Origin: Balneola sp. EhC07
GTDB lineage: Bacteria; Bacteroidota; Rhodothermia; Balneolales; Balneolaceae
Assembly (NCBI RefSeq): GCF_001650905.1
Contig: NZ_LXYG01000014.1
Span: 62,001 to 126,000 of the forward strand
DNA: 64,000 bases
Direction: 5' to 3'
Shown: one piece after another, positions 44,255-53,797 of the stretch
How positions within the stretch are numbered: position 1 is the stretch's first letter
How the letters are laid out: every line of letters begins with the position of its first letter
Notes under the pieces: generated by a model
Told to the model about the DNA's origin: nothing
Database searches by the model: none
Seen by the model: the letters and a program-made list of their open reading frames with translations, nothing else
Made by a program: the position numbers and the translations under genes

Positions 44255-45457
44255 TTATCTAACTTCTACCAAAGTGGTGTACATTTTATTTGTTGGAATG
44301 ATATTACCATCCCAGTTATCAATATAGCGCCTTGCTTCAAGATACCTGCCTGTATTAAAACCGTCATAAATATCAGAGTCCGGATCAACGCTGCTGATAT
44401 GTACATTACTGGCGGAATGAATAAACTTGTTATCACCAATCCACATGCCCACATGTGTTACAGCTCTGGAACGGGAATCTGTAGCTTCACGTCCAAAAAA
44501 TAGTAGATCACCCACTTCCAGTTTATCCCAATCTTTGTTGCTGTCGATCAGTTTACCTGCTTTAACCTGTTGACTTGCATCACGAGGAATGATCTGTCCA
44601 TTCATGAAATAGATAGTTTTTGTGAAACCACTGCAATCCATGCCTTTAGTGGAAGTTCCTCCCCATAAATAAGGAGCTCCGATCATAGTTTTTGCAGTTT
44701 CAATAAGTGATTCATGAGTAGCTGAAATACTACTTTCCCAATCGTTAAGTAATCGAGCTTCAGATTTATGGACGAAGCCACTTCGTCCATCCGGATATTC
44801 TACATTGTAATATGAGCCATTACCGGATCTAAGCTTTAGAATACTTCCGGCAACTAAATCCGAAACTTTTTCAGAATTCCGGTTCGCATTACTGTAAGAG
44901 AAACCATAGGTCTCGAGGTAAATAATTTTTTCAGATGCAGCCCAACCGGAATATGATTCTTCAGTCATACGTTCAATTCCGCCGCCATCTACCCATGAAA
45001 GGTAATCTTCCGGTGTTTGCACAAGATACCAACCACCTTGCTTTTTCAGAACTTTTAAAGGCATTCCCATTATTGCCTGAGTAGCTAATTGAGCAGAATG
45101 CTTTGGTTCTGAACGTAAGTTCGCTGCAGAATTATTAACCAGAGCAAAGTAGTTTTCTCCTACAGACACATCAGGAAGTACATCGATACTGTCCGCAAAA
45201 ATGATCTCTTTACTTCTTAAAGAATCGAGTAAAGCCTGCTTAGCTTCCGGTAGAGTGGTTTCTCCTTTTAAAACAACAGAATTAGAGTTTGCCTCAGCTG
45301 AAATATCAAAAATTGCCACCCTTGAATCGGGAACAAAATCATTTTTTACATTCGATATGAGTGTATTTACAGTATCAGAATGTTTAGAATTGTTACATCC
45401 TGTGAATAAGATCAAAGGCAATAAAATAATGAGGAGAGAATATCTAAATGATTGCAT
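44255..45457 (-). CDS. NlpC/P60 peptidoglycan endopeptidase lipoprotein with SH3 domains
   Basis: The 400-residue protein has a lipoprotein signal (LLIILLPLILFTGCNNS). Two bacterial SH3 segments lie at about 105-165 and 175-230. The NlpC/P60 domain follows, with catalytic Cys in STKGMDCSGFTKTI and His in AVTHVGMWIG. The order is that of YkfC-type gamma-D-glutamyl-diamino acid endopeptidases, which trim cell-wall muropeptides outside the cytoplasm. Together with the VanX-type and beta-lactamase-like genes near 50-52 kb it suggests murein turnover. Confidence 0.9.
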   Translation of the reverse strand: MQSFRYSLLIILLPLILFTGCNNSKHSDTVNTLISNVKNDFVPDSRVAIFDISAEANSNSVVLKGETTLPEAKQALLDSLRSKEIIFADSIDVLPDVSVGENYFALVNNSAANLRSEPKHSAQLATQAIMGMPLKVLKKQGGWYLVQTPEDYLSWVDGGGIERMTEESYSGWAASEKIIYLETYGFSYSNANRNSEKVSDLVAGSILKLRSGNGSYYNVEYPDGRSGFVHKSEARLLNDWESSISATHESLIETAKTMIGAPYLWGGTSTKGMDCSGFTKTIYFMNGQIIPRDASQQVKAGKLIDSNKDWDKLEVGDLLFFGREATDSRSRAVTHVGMWIGDNKFIHSASNVHISSVDPDSDIYDGFNTGRYLEARRYIDNWDGNIIPTNKMYTTLVEVR

Positions 45458-45647
45458 TGCAGATAGTTATAATTAGTTCAAATTTTTTTATGAATTAAAT
45501 GATTGACTGATAGCCGGGAAAATTTTACATGGCTACTTAAACATATGAAAACTCATAGTATGAACAACTACTTTATTATTTGCATTTTCATACATTAACA
45601 TTTAACTGTAGATTATTAAAAAATAGTTTTCCAGGGTAGGTGTAAGC

Positions 45648-48600
45648 TTGAATAAGATCTCTAAAAAGTATTTTTCTCCGGCGGTTTCGGGGTTGATAGT
45701 TGGGGCACTGATTATTTCAGTAGGGTGCCTTATTGCGTCCTTACGGTATCAGGTTTTAGTACAGCATCAGGAAAGAGAATCGCAGGAAGTTCTTGAGCTG
45801 ATCGAACAGAACATTGAACGCACTATTCAGGAATCCTACAGTGCGGCATTGACTCTGGCACTTACGGTAAGTGACGACGGAGAAGTTAAGAATTTCGAAA
45901 AAGTTGCTGAACAAATATTGAAAAATAGTAGTGTAGTTGATGTTCTGGAACTGGTTCCCGGTGGCGTAATAGAATATGTATATCCATTAGAAGGGAATGA
46001 GTCAGTTCTTGGATATGATATTAAAAACCATCCGGAAGTTGGTGCTGAAGTAGTTAAAGCTGCAGAGTTAGGAACTATGTACTTTGCGGGGCCAATTGAG
46101 CTGAAGCAAGGAGGCCAGGCGGTAATAGGAAGATTGCCTATAACAATTGAGGGAGAGTTATGGGGCTTTTCGGCTATTCTTGTGTATATGGAAACTTTAA
46201 TTGAAAATTCGGGAATTGATGGTTTTTCAAAAGACAGATATTACTTTCAACTTTCTAAGGTGAATCCGAATACCGGAGAGGAAGAATTCTTTCTTCCCAT
46301 AAATGAAAAAGTTGAGCTCGATTCATTCTCATCAGTAAAATTTCCGGAAGGAGATTGGAGGCTTTATGCAAAACGATTAGATACCCAAGTTGCGGAATCT
46401 AGTTTTTGGTTGATTTTCGCTTTTTCAATTTTCGGTGGTTTTTTAGGCGGCTTTCTGGCTACCAAGTTTTTGAGAAGGCCGGAAGAATTACAAGAATTAT
46501 TACATCAAAAGTCAGAGCAATTACTCACGAGTAGAGAGAAATTCAAAAAGAATTCGGAGCTTTTGCAATCTATCCTTGAAAGCCCTCAGGATATGATAAT
46601 TTTTTCTTTGGATACCGATTATAACTATTTGGCTTTCACAACATCCCACAAAAAAACGATGAAAAAGCTTTGGGGACAAGATATAGAGGTGGGTAAGAAT
46701 GTATTAGATTATGTTCCCGATCCGGAAATAAAAAAACAACTTAAAGATGATTTTGATAAAGCTTTGAGAGGCGATCATTTTGAATATATAAGAAAATACG
46801 GAAATGAAAATTTACCGGATCAATACTGGGAAAACAGGTTTGCTCCGATCATTAACAAAGACAATTCTGTAGCTGGTTTAACGGCATATGTTACCAATAT
46901 AACAAGAAGGGTTGAAGTTGAAAAGGAAATCACTTTGGAAAAGCAGATTTCGGATTCAATTATAAATAGTTTGCCGGGTGTTTTCTATTTGTATAACAAA
47001 GAGGGTAAATTTTACAGGTGGAATAAGAATTTTGAGGAGGTTACGGGTTATACTGCACTAGAAATGGAAGAAGCTCATCCGTTACATTTCTTTAGTGATG
47101 ATGAAAAAGAACTGGTCTCTGAAAGAATTGGAAATGTTTTTGTAACCGGGGAAGATAGTGTAGAAGCTAACTTTGTTAGTAAAGACGGATCCAAGACACC
47201 TTACTATTTTACAGGTGCTGCAATAAATTTTAAAGGGGAAGAATGTTTACTAGGTGTAGGAATTGACATCAGTGAACAGAAGAAAATTGAAAAAGAGATA
47301 ATTTTTGAGAAACAACTATCGGATTCGATCATAAACAGCTTGCCGGGAGTCTTCTATCTGTTTAATAAAGAAGGAGAATATTTACGATGGAATAAAAATC
47401 TTGAAGAGATTGCCAATTATACATCAGATGAAATAAAAAATGCCCATCCGTTAAACTTTTTCCATGAAGATGAAAAAGAACTGGTCTCTGAAAGAATTGG
47501 AAATGTTTTTGTAACGGGAGAAGATAATGTTGAAGCAGATCTGCTGACTAAAGAAGGAGACAGAATCCCGTATTTTTTTACGGGAGTTTCCATGAATTAT
47601 AAAGGTGAAGATTGTTTACTTGGTGTTGGAATTGATATCAGTGAACAGAAGAAAGCAGAGCAAAAACATGCAGAAGTTCTTCAGCAGCTTCAGAATCATT
47701 TATATAACTCTCCATTGGGTGTAGTGGAGTATGACAGTGATCTGAATATTATAAGCTGGTCTAAAAGATGTGAGGATATATTTGGATGGACCGAACAAGA
47801 AATGTTACAAAAAAATGCATTTGATCTTATTTATGAGCAGGATAAACCCAAAACAGAGGTGATTGCTAATGAGTTGAAGAGGGGTAGTGTTGATTCCAAT
47901 ATTTCGCACAATAGAAATCACACCCGGTCCGGCAAAATTATCGATTGTGTTTGGTACAATACCGTTGTTAAAAATTCTTCAGGAGAAATAAAAACTGTTA
48001 TGTCTCTGGTGGAGGATATAACTGAGAAGAAAAAAGCCGAACAAAAAATTAAAGAAAATGAAAAGAGATACCGGGCATTAATTGAGAACTCCCCGTATTG
48101 CATTCATGAATTAGATAAAAATGGAGTGCTTCTTTCCATCAATAGATCGGGATTGGAAATGATGGGTGTGGAAAACGAGGAGGATTTCTTAGGAATAACC
48201 TATGACAAACTCGTGGATCCAACGCAGAGCAAAAGGATACTTGAGTTATTTTCAAAATCCTTAAAAGGGGAGTCCATTCAGTTTGAGTTTACTAAAGATG
48301 AAAAGCACTTTTTATCGTCATTTATTCCAATCACCGGCGGAAAAAGCGAGGTACAGAAAGTAATGGGGATCACTCAGGATATCACTGAAAGAAAAAAGTC
48401 GGAAGAGATCATTGAAAACTCACTCAAAGAGAAAACAACATTACTTTCAGAGATCCATCACAGAGTAAAGAATAATCTGGCCATTGTATCAGGTCTTCTG
48501 CAATTACAGAAGAACGAAGTTAAAGACGAGAAAGTAACTGCAGCGTTTGAACAAAGCATCAACAGGATTATTTCTATTGCGATGGTTCATGAATTGATGT

Positions 48601-49052
48601 ATAAATCTCCTGAACTCTCCTCGATCAATATTCAGACCTATCTGGATATGTTAGTACCTGCAATTTCTGCAGCGATGAATGACCATAACAGAAACATAGA
48701 ATTTGATATCGAGATTGATGAGTATAAACTGAATATCAATCAGGCTATTCCAATTGGACTTCTGTTGAATGAATTAATTACAAATTCGTTTAAATATGCC
48801 TTTCAGGATCAAGAGGAAGGGATGATCAAAATTAAGTTGGATGCAGACGGAGAAAAAGTAACTGTATTATATGAAGATAATGGATCAGGGTTTGGGGATA
48901 ACAGCAACTTTGACAAACCCAAGAATCTGGGACTGAATTTAATTCATACACAGCTTCAGCAGCTGGATGCAATCTATACAGTTGATACCCAAGATAAGTT
49001 TAAACTGGAATTTACTTTTGAGAGCGAATCTATTGAGCTTATAATTGCTTAA
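45648..49052 (+). CDS. CHASE-domain multi-PAS sensor histidine kinase
   Basis: The protein has 1134 residues and starts at TTG. Two membrane helices (about 12-32 and 248-270) flank an external CHASE-like domain. Five PAS domains follow (about 300-920). The phosphoacceptor region is of the HisKA_2/HWE-related type, LSEIHHRVKNNLAIVSGLLQ (His near 937), and the ATP-binding domain has LLNELITNSFKYAF and VLYEDNGSGFG. PAS2 and PAS3 are a recent tandem duplication. It lacks its own receiver, and no response regulator lies beside it, so the partner must be elsewhere. Confidence 0.92.
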   Translation: MNKISKKYFSPAVSGLIVGALIISVGCLIASLRYQVLVQHQERESQEVLELIEQNIERTIQESYSAALTLALTVSDDGEVKNFEKVAEQILKNSSVVDVLELVPGGVIEYVYPLEGNESVLGYDIKNHPEVGAEVVKAAELGTMYFAGPIELKQGGQAVIGRLPITIEGELWGFSAILVYMETLIENSGIDGFSKDRYYFQLSKVNPNTGEEEFFLPINEKVELDSFSSVKFPEGDWRLYAKRLDTQVAESSFWLIFAFSIFGGFLGGFLATKFLRRPEELQELLHQKSEQLLTSREKFKKNSELLQSILESPQDMIIFSLDTDYNYLAFTTSHKKTMKKLWGQDIEVGKNVLDYVPDPEIKKQLKDDFDKALRGDHFEYIRKYGNENLPDQYWENRFAPIINKDNSVAGLTAYVTNITRRVEVEKEITLEKQISDSIINSLPGVFYLYNKEGKFYRWNKNFEEVTGYTALEMEEAHPLHFFSDDEKELVSERIGNVFVTGEDSVEANFVSKDGSKTPYYFTGAAINFKGEECLLGVGIDISEQKKIEKEIIFEKQLSDSIINSLPGVFYLFNKEGEYLRWNKNLEEIANYTSDEIKNAHPLNFFHEDEKELVSERIGNVFVTGEDNVEADLLTKEGDRIPYFFTGVSMNYKGEDCLLGVGIDISEQKKAEQKHAEVLQQLQNHLYNSPLGVVEYDSDLNIISWSKRCEDIFGWTEQEMLQKNAFDLIYEQDKPKTEVIANELKRGSVDSNISHNRNHTRSGKIIDCVWYNTVVKNSSGEIKTVMSLVEDITEKKKAEQKIKENEKRYRALIENSPYCIHELDKNGVLLSINRSGLEMMGVENEEDFLGITYDKLVDPTQSKRILELFSKSLKGESIQFEFTKDEKHFLSSFIPITGGKSEVQKVMGITQDITERKKSEEIIENSLKEKTTLLSEIHHRVKNNLAIVSGLLQLQKNEVKDEKVTAAFEQSINRIISIAMVHELMYKSPELSSINIQTYLDMLVPAISAAMNDHNRNIEFDIEIDEYKLNINQAIPIGLLLNELITNSFKYAFQDQEEGMIKIKLDADGEKVTVLYEDNGSGFGDNSNFDKPKNLGLNLIHTQLQQLDAIYTVDTQDKFKLEFTFESESIELIIA

Positions 49053-49132
49053 TACCCCTTTTTGTGATTTACATCTTTGAACAACAGTAATTCTATTATT
49101 TATGTAAATACCTGCAACTAAATTATATATCT

Positions 49133-49615
49133 ATGAAGAACAGATTTATTAAATTTACAGCAGGCATTTTTATTATGTCATTGCTGCTCAGTTATACAGT
49201 AAATGCTCAAAAGAATGACAGAGAAATGATCTTATCACAGATCGAAACCCTATTTGATGGAATGAGAGCAGGAGATAGTTCAGCTGTTTCCAAAGTTTTT
49301 AGCTCAGATGCCACCATGCAGTCGATATCAAAAGACAGGGAAGGAAACACAAGAATTAGTCAAGGTTCTCTGTCAGGATTTAAAAATGCAGTTGCTACCC
49401 CTCGTAATGATATTCTAGATGAACGAGTAGGTAAAATTCAGATCAATATAGACGATAATTTAGCAACAGCCTGGGTTCCTTATTCATTTTATGTAGGAGA
49501 TAATTTCTCACATTGTGGAGTTAACTCCTTCCAGTTTGCAAAAACCAGTGAAGGATGGATGGCTATTTCTATAGTGGATACCAGACGAAGAACCGAATGT
49601 ATAGAAGAACTTTAA
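49133..49615 (+). CDS. Secreted NTF2/SnoaL-like protein 1
   Basis: The 160-residue protein has a signal peptide (MKNRFIKFTAGIFIMSLLLS, then VNAQ). The mature part has the NTF2-like pattern: an initial helix with ILSQIETLFDGMRAGD, then VFSSDATMQ, and strands ending WMAISIVDTRRR. It starts 81 bp after the kinase and 10 bp before a related gene. Enzymatic function is unproven for such proteins. Confidence 0.75.
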   Translation: MKNRFIKFTAGIFIMSLLLSYTVNAQKNDREMILSQIETLFDGMRAGDSSAVSKVFSSDATMQSISKDREGNTRISQGSLSGFKNAVATPRNDILDERVGKIQINIDDNLATAWVPYSFYVGDNFSHCGVNSFQFAKTSEGWMAISIVDTRRRTECIEEL

Positions 49616-49625
49616 TAACAAATTT

Positions 49626-50141
49626 ATGAAATCATTACTTACCGTTTTACTAATTTTACTATGTTCATCACCTTCTTTTTCACAATCAGAATATGATAAA
49701 GATGTAGAATCTATAGACTCAATTATCGAAGCTTTATATGCCTCTATTTCGGGCGAAAAAGGAGAGGAAAGAGATTGGGACAGGTTCAGAAATCTCTTTA
49801 TTCCTGAAGCGAAACTGATTCCCACAGGAGTAAACAACCAAGGCGTTGCAGGATACTCAGCCTGGGGAGTTGAGGAATACATACCCAGAGTAAAACCATT
49901 TTTTTTAGAAAACGGGTTTATAGAAACTGAAGTCACAAAAGAAGTACAGCGTTTTAGAAACGTAGTTCACGTATTCAGTACCTATCAATCAAAGAATACT
50001 AAGGAAGGAGAAATTATTGCCAGAGGCATTAACAGCATTCAACTATATGATGACGGCAACAGGTGGTGGGTAGTTTCTGTATTCTGGGCATCTGAAAATG
50101 AGGAAAATCCTATTCCTGCAAAATATGATCAGGAGAAATAA
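49626..50141 (+). CDS. Secreted NTF2/SnoaL-like protein 2
   Basis: The 171-residue protein has a signal peptide (MKSLLTVLLILLCSSPSFSQ) and an NTF2-like body (SIDSIIEALYASISGEKGEE, DRFRNLFIPEAKLIPTG, ending WWVVSVFWASE). It is the second gene of a tandem pair with the protein at 49133 and may have arisen by duplication, although identity is low. Confidence 0.75.
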   Translation: MKSLLTVLLILLCSSPSFSQSEYDKDVESIDSIIEALYASISGEKGEERDWDRFRNLFIPEAKLIPTGVNNQGVAGYSAWGVEEYIPRVKPFFLENGFIETEVTKEVQRFRNVVHVFSTYQSKNTKEGEIIARGINSIQLYDDGNRWWVVSVFWASENEENPIPAKYDQEK

Positions 50142-50172
50142 GCACCATTAACTTCTGATTTAGAGCTTAGAA

Positions 50173-50862
50173 TTACTCTACGATCTTGAATCTGGATTTG
50201 GTTTCTTCTCTTGAGAAGGCGTCGAAATGCCACCATTCACTTCTGACAGGAATAAATCCCGCTTGGGTCATGGCCGATCTCAGAATGGCCCGGTTTTGAA
50301 CCTGAAGTTCGGTTAAGATTCCTTTCTCAATTAATTCGGTTTCATTATCAATGTTTGCTGTTACCGAAAAATCATCATAATCGGTACCCATATCCAAAGG
50401 ATTTCCGGCGCTGTCAGCAAGTGTGAGATCAATAGCGCATCCATAATTATGAATGGAGCCTGACTCCGGATTAGCAACATACTGAGATCGTTCGGGCAAT
50501 GGAATATCTGCCTTATCCCACAGCACTTGTTGAATTCTACGAGGTCTGGCGGCGTCCCAGATCAGTAACTTCAACTCCGGGTGTGATTTACTCAACAACT
50601 CAGAAGCTTTATAAAGTTTAGAAAGTGCTTCAGGCTGTAAATAAGCTTCTTCAAGATTTCCGTACACATCTTTACCCAAAAAATTATTTGAGGTCGAGTA
50701 TCTTAAGTGAACCTTTATATTTGCGCTATCAGCTTCTACAACCTTCAGACCCTGCTTGGTGTAGACTTCATGCCATACCGGTTCTTTTTTTGATTCAGAA
50801 CAGTTAACGAGCAATAACAGAGAAAAACCGATCAGAACTGAGTAGAAGATTTTAGTTTTCAT
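50173..50862 (-). CDS. VanX/DdpX-type D-alanyl-D-alanine dipeptidase lipoprotein
   Basis: The 229-residue protein has a lipobox signal (LIGFSLLLLVNCSES). The zinc site is visible as SIHNYGCAIDL (His and Asp) and EWWHFD (Glu and His), the VanX-type arrangement. Being exported suggests peptide scavenging from cell wall rather than vancomycin resistance; no vanH or vanA-type genes are nearby. It overlaps the beta-lactamase-like gene by 11 bp and should be co-translated with it. Confidence 0.9.
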   Translation of the reverse strand: MKTKIFYSVLIGFSLLLLVNCSESKKEPVWHEVYTKQGLKVVEADSANIKVHLRYSTSNNFLGKDVYGNLEEAYLQPEALSKLYKASELLSKSHPELKLLIWDAARPRRIQQVLWDKADIPLPERSQYVANPESGSIHNYGCAIDLTLADSAGNPLDMGTDYDDFSVTANIDNETELIEKGILTELQVQNRAILRSAMTQAGFIPVRSEWWHFDAFSREETKSRFKIVE

Positions 50863-51757
50863 ATCCGGAAACAGTGTAGTTATAGATCATTGACGAGATA
50901 TTTGCAGCTGCTTCCAAAACTGCTGCACGATCCGGCGCGTTTTTAGAGAGAAAGATCAAAATATATCCTTCATCTTTGCCCGTAAATACTATTCCTGAAT
51001 CATGATGAACATTTGTGATCCAGCCGGTTTTGTGAGCCACTTCGGTTCCTTCAGGAAGCTTTGCTGAGATCATATCATTATAAACCTGATCCTTTAGAAT
51101 ACCCAGCATTTCTTTATTTGCTTCTTCACTGATCAAAGTATCTGAACTCAAATGCTCAAAAATGACCAACAGATCTCTGGCTGTAGTCGTGTTACTTAAA
51201 CCCTGCCGATAAGCTTTCAGGTCTTCCACTCCGCGTAATACATTGATGCTGTCAGCTCCAAGGTCTCGCATCGTAGAAGTGACTTTTTCAGCATCTAAAT
51301 AATCGATCAGAATATTGGTTGCCAGATTACTACTTCTTGTGATCATCTCATAAGCGAGCTTATAGAAAGTAGTATTCTTATTAAGATTACGATACAGGTC
51401 TTTTTCGCTGTCTTCATTTACTTCCATGGAAAAAGGAGAACCGTCAACAATACTTTTGAATTCAGTTTTGATCAGAATAGAATCCTGAAGATCCAGATCG
51501 GTATTCTCTGCTCTTTTATATAGCTCTATAAGAACAGGAGTTTTCATGGTACTGGCGGCGTGGAATCGTTCATCCACATTGATGAGTATCTGCTGTTCCG
51601 GATGATTAATATCCCGGTAAGCTATTGCAAAATCTCCTTCCAGTGTGGAGAGCTCAAGGTCTATTTTTTCCTTTAATTCATTCAACTGCAATGATCTATT
51701 TGTATCCGAGCACGCCAAGAACAGACACAGTACTAACGTGAAATATTGAAATTTCAT
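50852..51757 (-). CDS. Class A beta-lactamase-like serine hydrolase lipoprotein
   Basis: The 301-residue protein has a lipobox signal (FTLVLCLFLACSDT). Active-site motifs are ASTMKTP (SxxK), TRSSNLATNIL (S-x-N type) and VAHKTGW (KTG). The omega-loop Glu of true class A enzymes is not obvious, so it may be a penicillin-binding or peptidase-type relative rather than a lactamase. Operonic with the downstream D,D-dipeptidase gene, it more likely has a role in murein metabolism. Confidence 0.8.
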   Translation of the reverse strand: MKFQYFTLVLCLFLACSDTNRSLQLNELKEKIDLELSTLEGDFAIAYRDINHPEQQILINVDERFHAASTMKTPVLIELYKRAENTDLDLQDSILIKTEFKSIVDGSPFSMEVNEDSEKDLYRNLNKNTTFYKLAYEMITRSSNLATNILIDYLDAEKVTSTMRDLGADSINVLRGVEDLKAYRQGLSNTTTARDLLVIFEHLSSDTLISEEANKEMLGILKDQVYNDMISAKLPEGTEVAHKTGWITNVHHDSGIVFTGKDEGYILIFLSKNAPDRAAVLEAAANISSMIYNYTVSGYEN

Positions 51758-51783
51758 GATTCCGGTTTTAAAATGATGGATGT

Positions 51784-52080
51784 TTAGCCTTTCTTGAGCA
51801 AGCGGTCAATAAGCTTTGCTTTATTGGGATCAGAATACATTCCGAAGCCCAGAACTAAAGTACCTTTTACTCCATCTTTCGATTCGATACTATAAACCGT
51901 AGATTCGCTCCCCGGATCTGTGCCACTGTCATGAGAATAAGAGTCAACAATTGAAAGATTTTCAATATCGAATTCTCTTTCCAGTTCTTGGCATGTTATA
52001 GCGTTTTCAGAAATTTTGTAAGTATGAGTAAAACCTTTCTCTTTCATAGATTCTACTGCATCAGCCATATCTTTATACAT
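51784..52080 (-). CDS. Small conserved hypothetical protein
   Basis: The 98-residue acidic soluble protein (MADAVESMKEKGFTHTYKIS, then STVYSIESKDGVKGTLVLGF) belongs to a small Bacteroidota family often mislabelled phosphoribosylpyrophosphate synthetase. It lacks any PRPP-synthetase motif. It precedes the beta-lactamase-like gene by 27 bp on the same strand. Confidence 0.65.
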   Translation of the reverse strand: MYKDMADAVESMKEKGFTHTYKISENAITCQELEREFDIENLSIVDSYSHDSGTDPGSESTVYSIESKDGVKGTLVLGFGMYSDPNKAKLIDRLLKKG

Positions 52081-52141
52081 ATCGATTGGTTTAGGTTTTA
52101 AATGTGATTAAAATAGTTCAACATTTACAGGTGGAGTAAAT

Positions 52142-52771
52142 TTACATACCACCCAATTCTTTTCTTAGTTCCTCTTCAGTTTTCTCTTCGTAGTCAGAAG
52201 GGATGATCATTTTAATAGGTTCTAAATTCTTTTGTTCGATATTCGTTGCTTTATGGATCACTGTATAGAGCTCATTTGTAGCCTTTACCTCGAGAGGAGT
52301 TCCCGGAATTTGAAATCCAAAATTAGCATCAGAAAATGTCTTTATTTCTTCTGTATAGTACACTTCGTAAGAAATGTCATCTTCTTCTAAAATTGCTTTT
52401 TTACATATATACCCAAGTATATCCTTCTTTCCTTCTGTGTATTGTATTTTTGGCGTCTCAGTATTTTCAATATCAAAGTTAGATCTTACTCCATATTTCA
52501 TTCCCATCAGATCTAAAAGGGTAATTACTTTACCGGTACTATTCTGAGTCAGAATTATGGTTTTACCTGCCATATTAGGCATAGTGGTTCTTGAAATCCC
52601 ATTTTTATACTCAATTAGAGTATAAGTGGGTTGCATTGCGATCGCTGATTCATACTGTGCATCATAATTTGAATAAACTATTTCGTACTCAATGATGCCT
52701 TCAAAACTATTCTGGGCATTCAAAGTAATGCCACTGAATATAAAAATTACTAACAGGTATAATTTTCTCAT
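52142..52771 (-). CDS. Secreted DUF4412-like protein
   Basis: The 209-residue protein has a signal peptide (MRKLYLLVIFIFSGITLNAQ) and a body starting FEGIIEYEIVY, as in exported Bacteroidota proteins of the DUF4412/GLPGLI type. It ends GGM. No catalytic motif is visible. It is separated from the histone-like gene upstream by a bidirectional terminator. Confidence 0.65.
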   Translation of the reverse strand: MRKLYLLVIFIFSGITLNAQNSFEGIIEYEIVYSNYDAQYESAIAMQPTYTLIEYKNGISRTTMPNMAGKTIILTQNSTGKVITLLDLMGMKYGVRSNFDIENTETPKIQYTEGKKDILGYICKKAILEEDDISYEVYYTEEIKTFSDANFGFQIPGTPLEVKATNELYTVIHKATNIEQKNLEPIKMIIPSDYEEKTEEELRKELGGM

Positions 52772-52797
52772 AAGACTAAATTTAAAATACAGGTAAA

Positions 52798-52830
52798 AAA
52801 AAAGCCTTTCAAATATTGAAAGGCTTTTTT
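52798..52830 (-). terminator. Intrinsic terminator of the histone-like gene
   Basis: AAAAAAGCCTTTC (52798-52810) and GAAAGGCTTTTTT (52818-52830) form a perfect 13-bp stem with a 7-nt loop, with further As at 52795-52797. On the minus strand it lies 18 bp beyond the stop of the histone-like gene and before the next gene. Confidence 0.85.
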
Positions 52831-52847
52831 AGAAAAACAGTAGAAAC

Positions 52848-53024
52848 TTACTCAGCGTTTTTCTTAGCTTGAATTTCTAAACGAATTTCTTGCGATAGTT
52901 TTTTAAGATCTTGTAATCCCTTACGAGCTCTTGTTCCTGCAGCTTTGTTGCCCTTCTCATAGAATTTTTCCATTTCCATTTTTGTGTCGTCAACCAAGCT
53001 TTGTAGTTCTGATACTCTACTCAT
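52848..53024 (-). CDS. Histone H1-like (Hc1-type) small DNA-binding protein
   Basis: The 58-residue protein begins MSRVSELQSLVDDTKMEMEK and continues FYEKGNKAAGTRARKGLQDL. This is the hallmark of the small histone H1-like proteins of Bacteroidota and Chlamydiota, in which the basic GTRARKGL stretch is conserved. It is too short for many gene callers. It has its own terminator and is likely abundant and monocistronic. A nucleoid-associated role is inferred. Confidence 0.85.
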   Translation of the reverse strand: MSRVSELQSLVDDTKMEMEKFYEKGNKAAGTRARKGLQDLKKLSQEIRLEIQAKKNAE

Positions 53025-53150
53025 TATGTATCTCCGTTTGTTTGTTAAAATTATTTTCCATTTTGGAACTCGTTGAAGCTATATAATAAGGGCTATTCAG
53101 TCAAATTAAAATGTGCTTTTTTTGCTAAATAGTGCGTTTTTTTTTGAGTT

Positions 53151-53795
53151 TCACCTGATTTTCGTGGCTTTTTCAGGTTCCGGCCATCCCGAAAATGAAA
53201 TTCCGGTGGTTAAAATGGTTGGAATAGTAATTTGAAGTTGTTCCTCCGAGAGATTTTTTCCTCTAAACTCTTCTGATAATTCACTCCATTTTACTTCTTT
53301 TTCATTGGTGCTTTGAGTAAAAATATCCGAATCATGATCCTGAGAAAAGAGAACTAACTCATGATCTTCCAATTCTTCTGCTAAAAATTCAGCCAATTCC
53401 ACCGGAGGAATATAAGTTCTTTCGTCTCCATCATTGATCAGGCTGGAGATCAAAAGCATAGGGGAATCCGGAAGTCCATCAAATACTTTTTTGTTTAGCT
53501 GTAATCCGGAATCGGTTTTTTGAATAAGTTCTTTTTGAAATCCCTGTAACCCAATTGTCGAAACTCCGTGATCTGCAAAAAGTGCTACCAACCGGTGGTT
53601 CAGATCCATGATCGCTCTTTCTCTGGCGTCTTCTCTCATCATTCCGGTTTGCATCAATCTGTTGGTATACTCGCTGTCTCCATGAACGAGAATTCCTTTT
53701 CTGGTTTTATGAGCAGATAACGACTGTGCCAGAGATTTTAGAAATACAGGATGATCCAGATGGTCAAAATCTATAAGTGCTACGTAATAAGACAA
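53151..53795 (-). CDS. Hypothetical protein, weakly amino-acid-kinase-like
   Basis: The 214-residue protein has a TTG start 2 bp after the cytidine deaminase stop. KGILVHGDSEYTNRLMQTG followed by VALFADHGVSTIGLQG is reminiscent of N-acetylglutamate-kinase-type folds, where the first loop is VVHGGG. The glycine-rich loop is not conserved, however, so kinase activity is doubtful. The C-terminal half is acidic. Tight linkage suggests co-expression with the deaminase. Confidence 0.5.
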   Translation of the reverse strand: MSYYVALIDFDHLDHPVFLKSLAQSLSAHKTRKGILVHGDSEYTNRLMQTGMMREDARERAIMDLNHRLVALFADHGVSTIGLQGFQKELIQKTDSGLQLNKKVFDGLPDSPMLLISSLINDGDERTYIPPVELAEFLAEELEDHELVLFSQDHDSDIFTQSTNEKEVKWSELSEEFRGKNLSEEQLQITIPTILTTGISFSGWPEPEKATKIR

Positions 53796-53797
53796 AA

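Noticed and set aside
50173-51757. Vancomycin or beta-lactam resistance island
   Set aside because: The VanX-type and lactamase-like proteins are exported lipoproteins, and no vanH/A or regulator genes accompany them.
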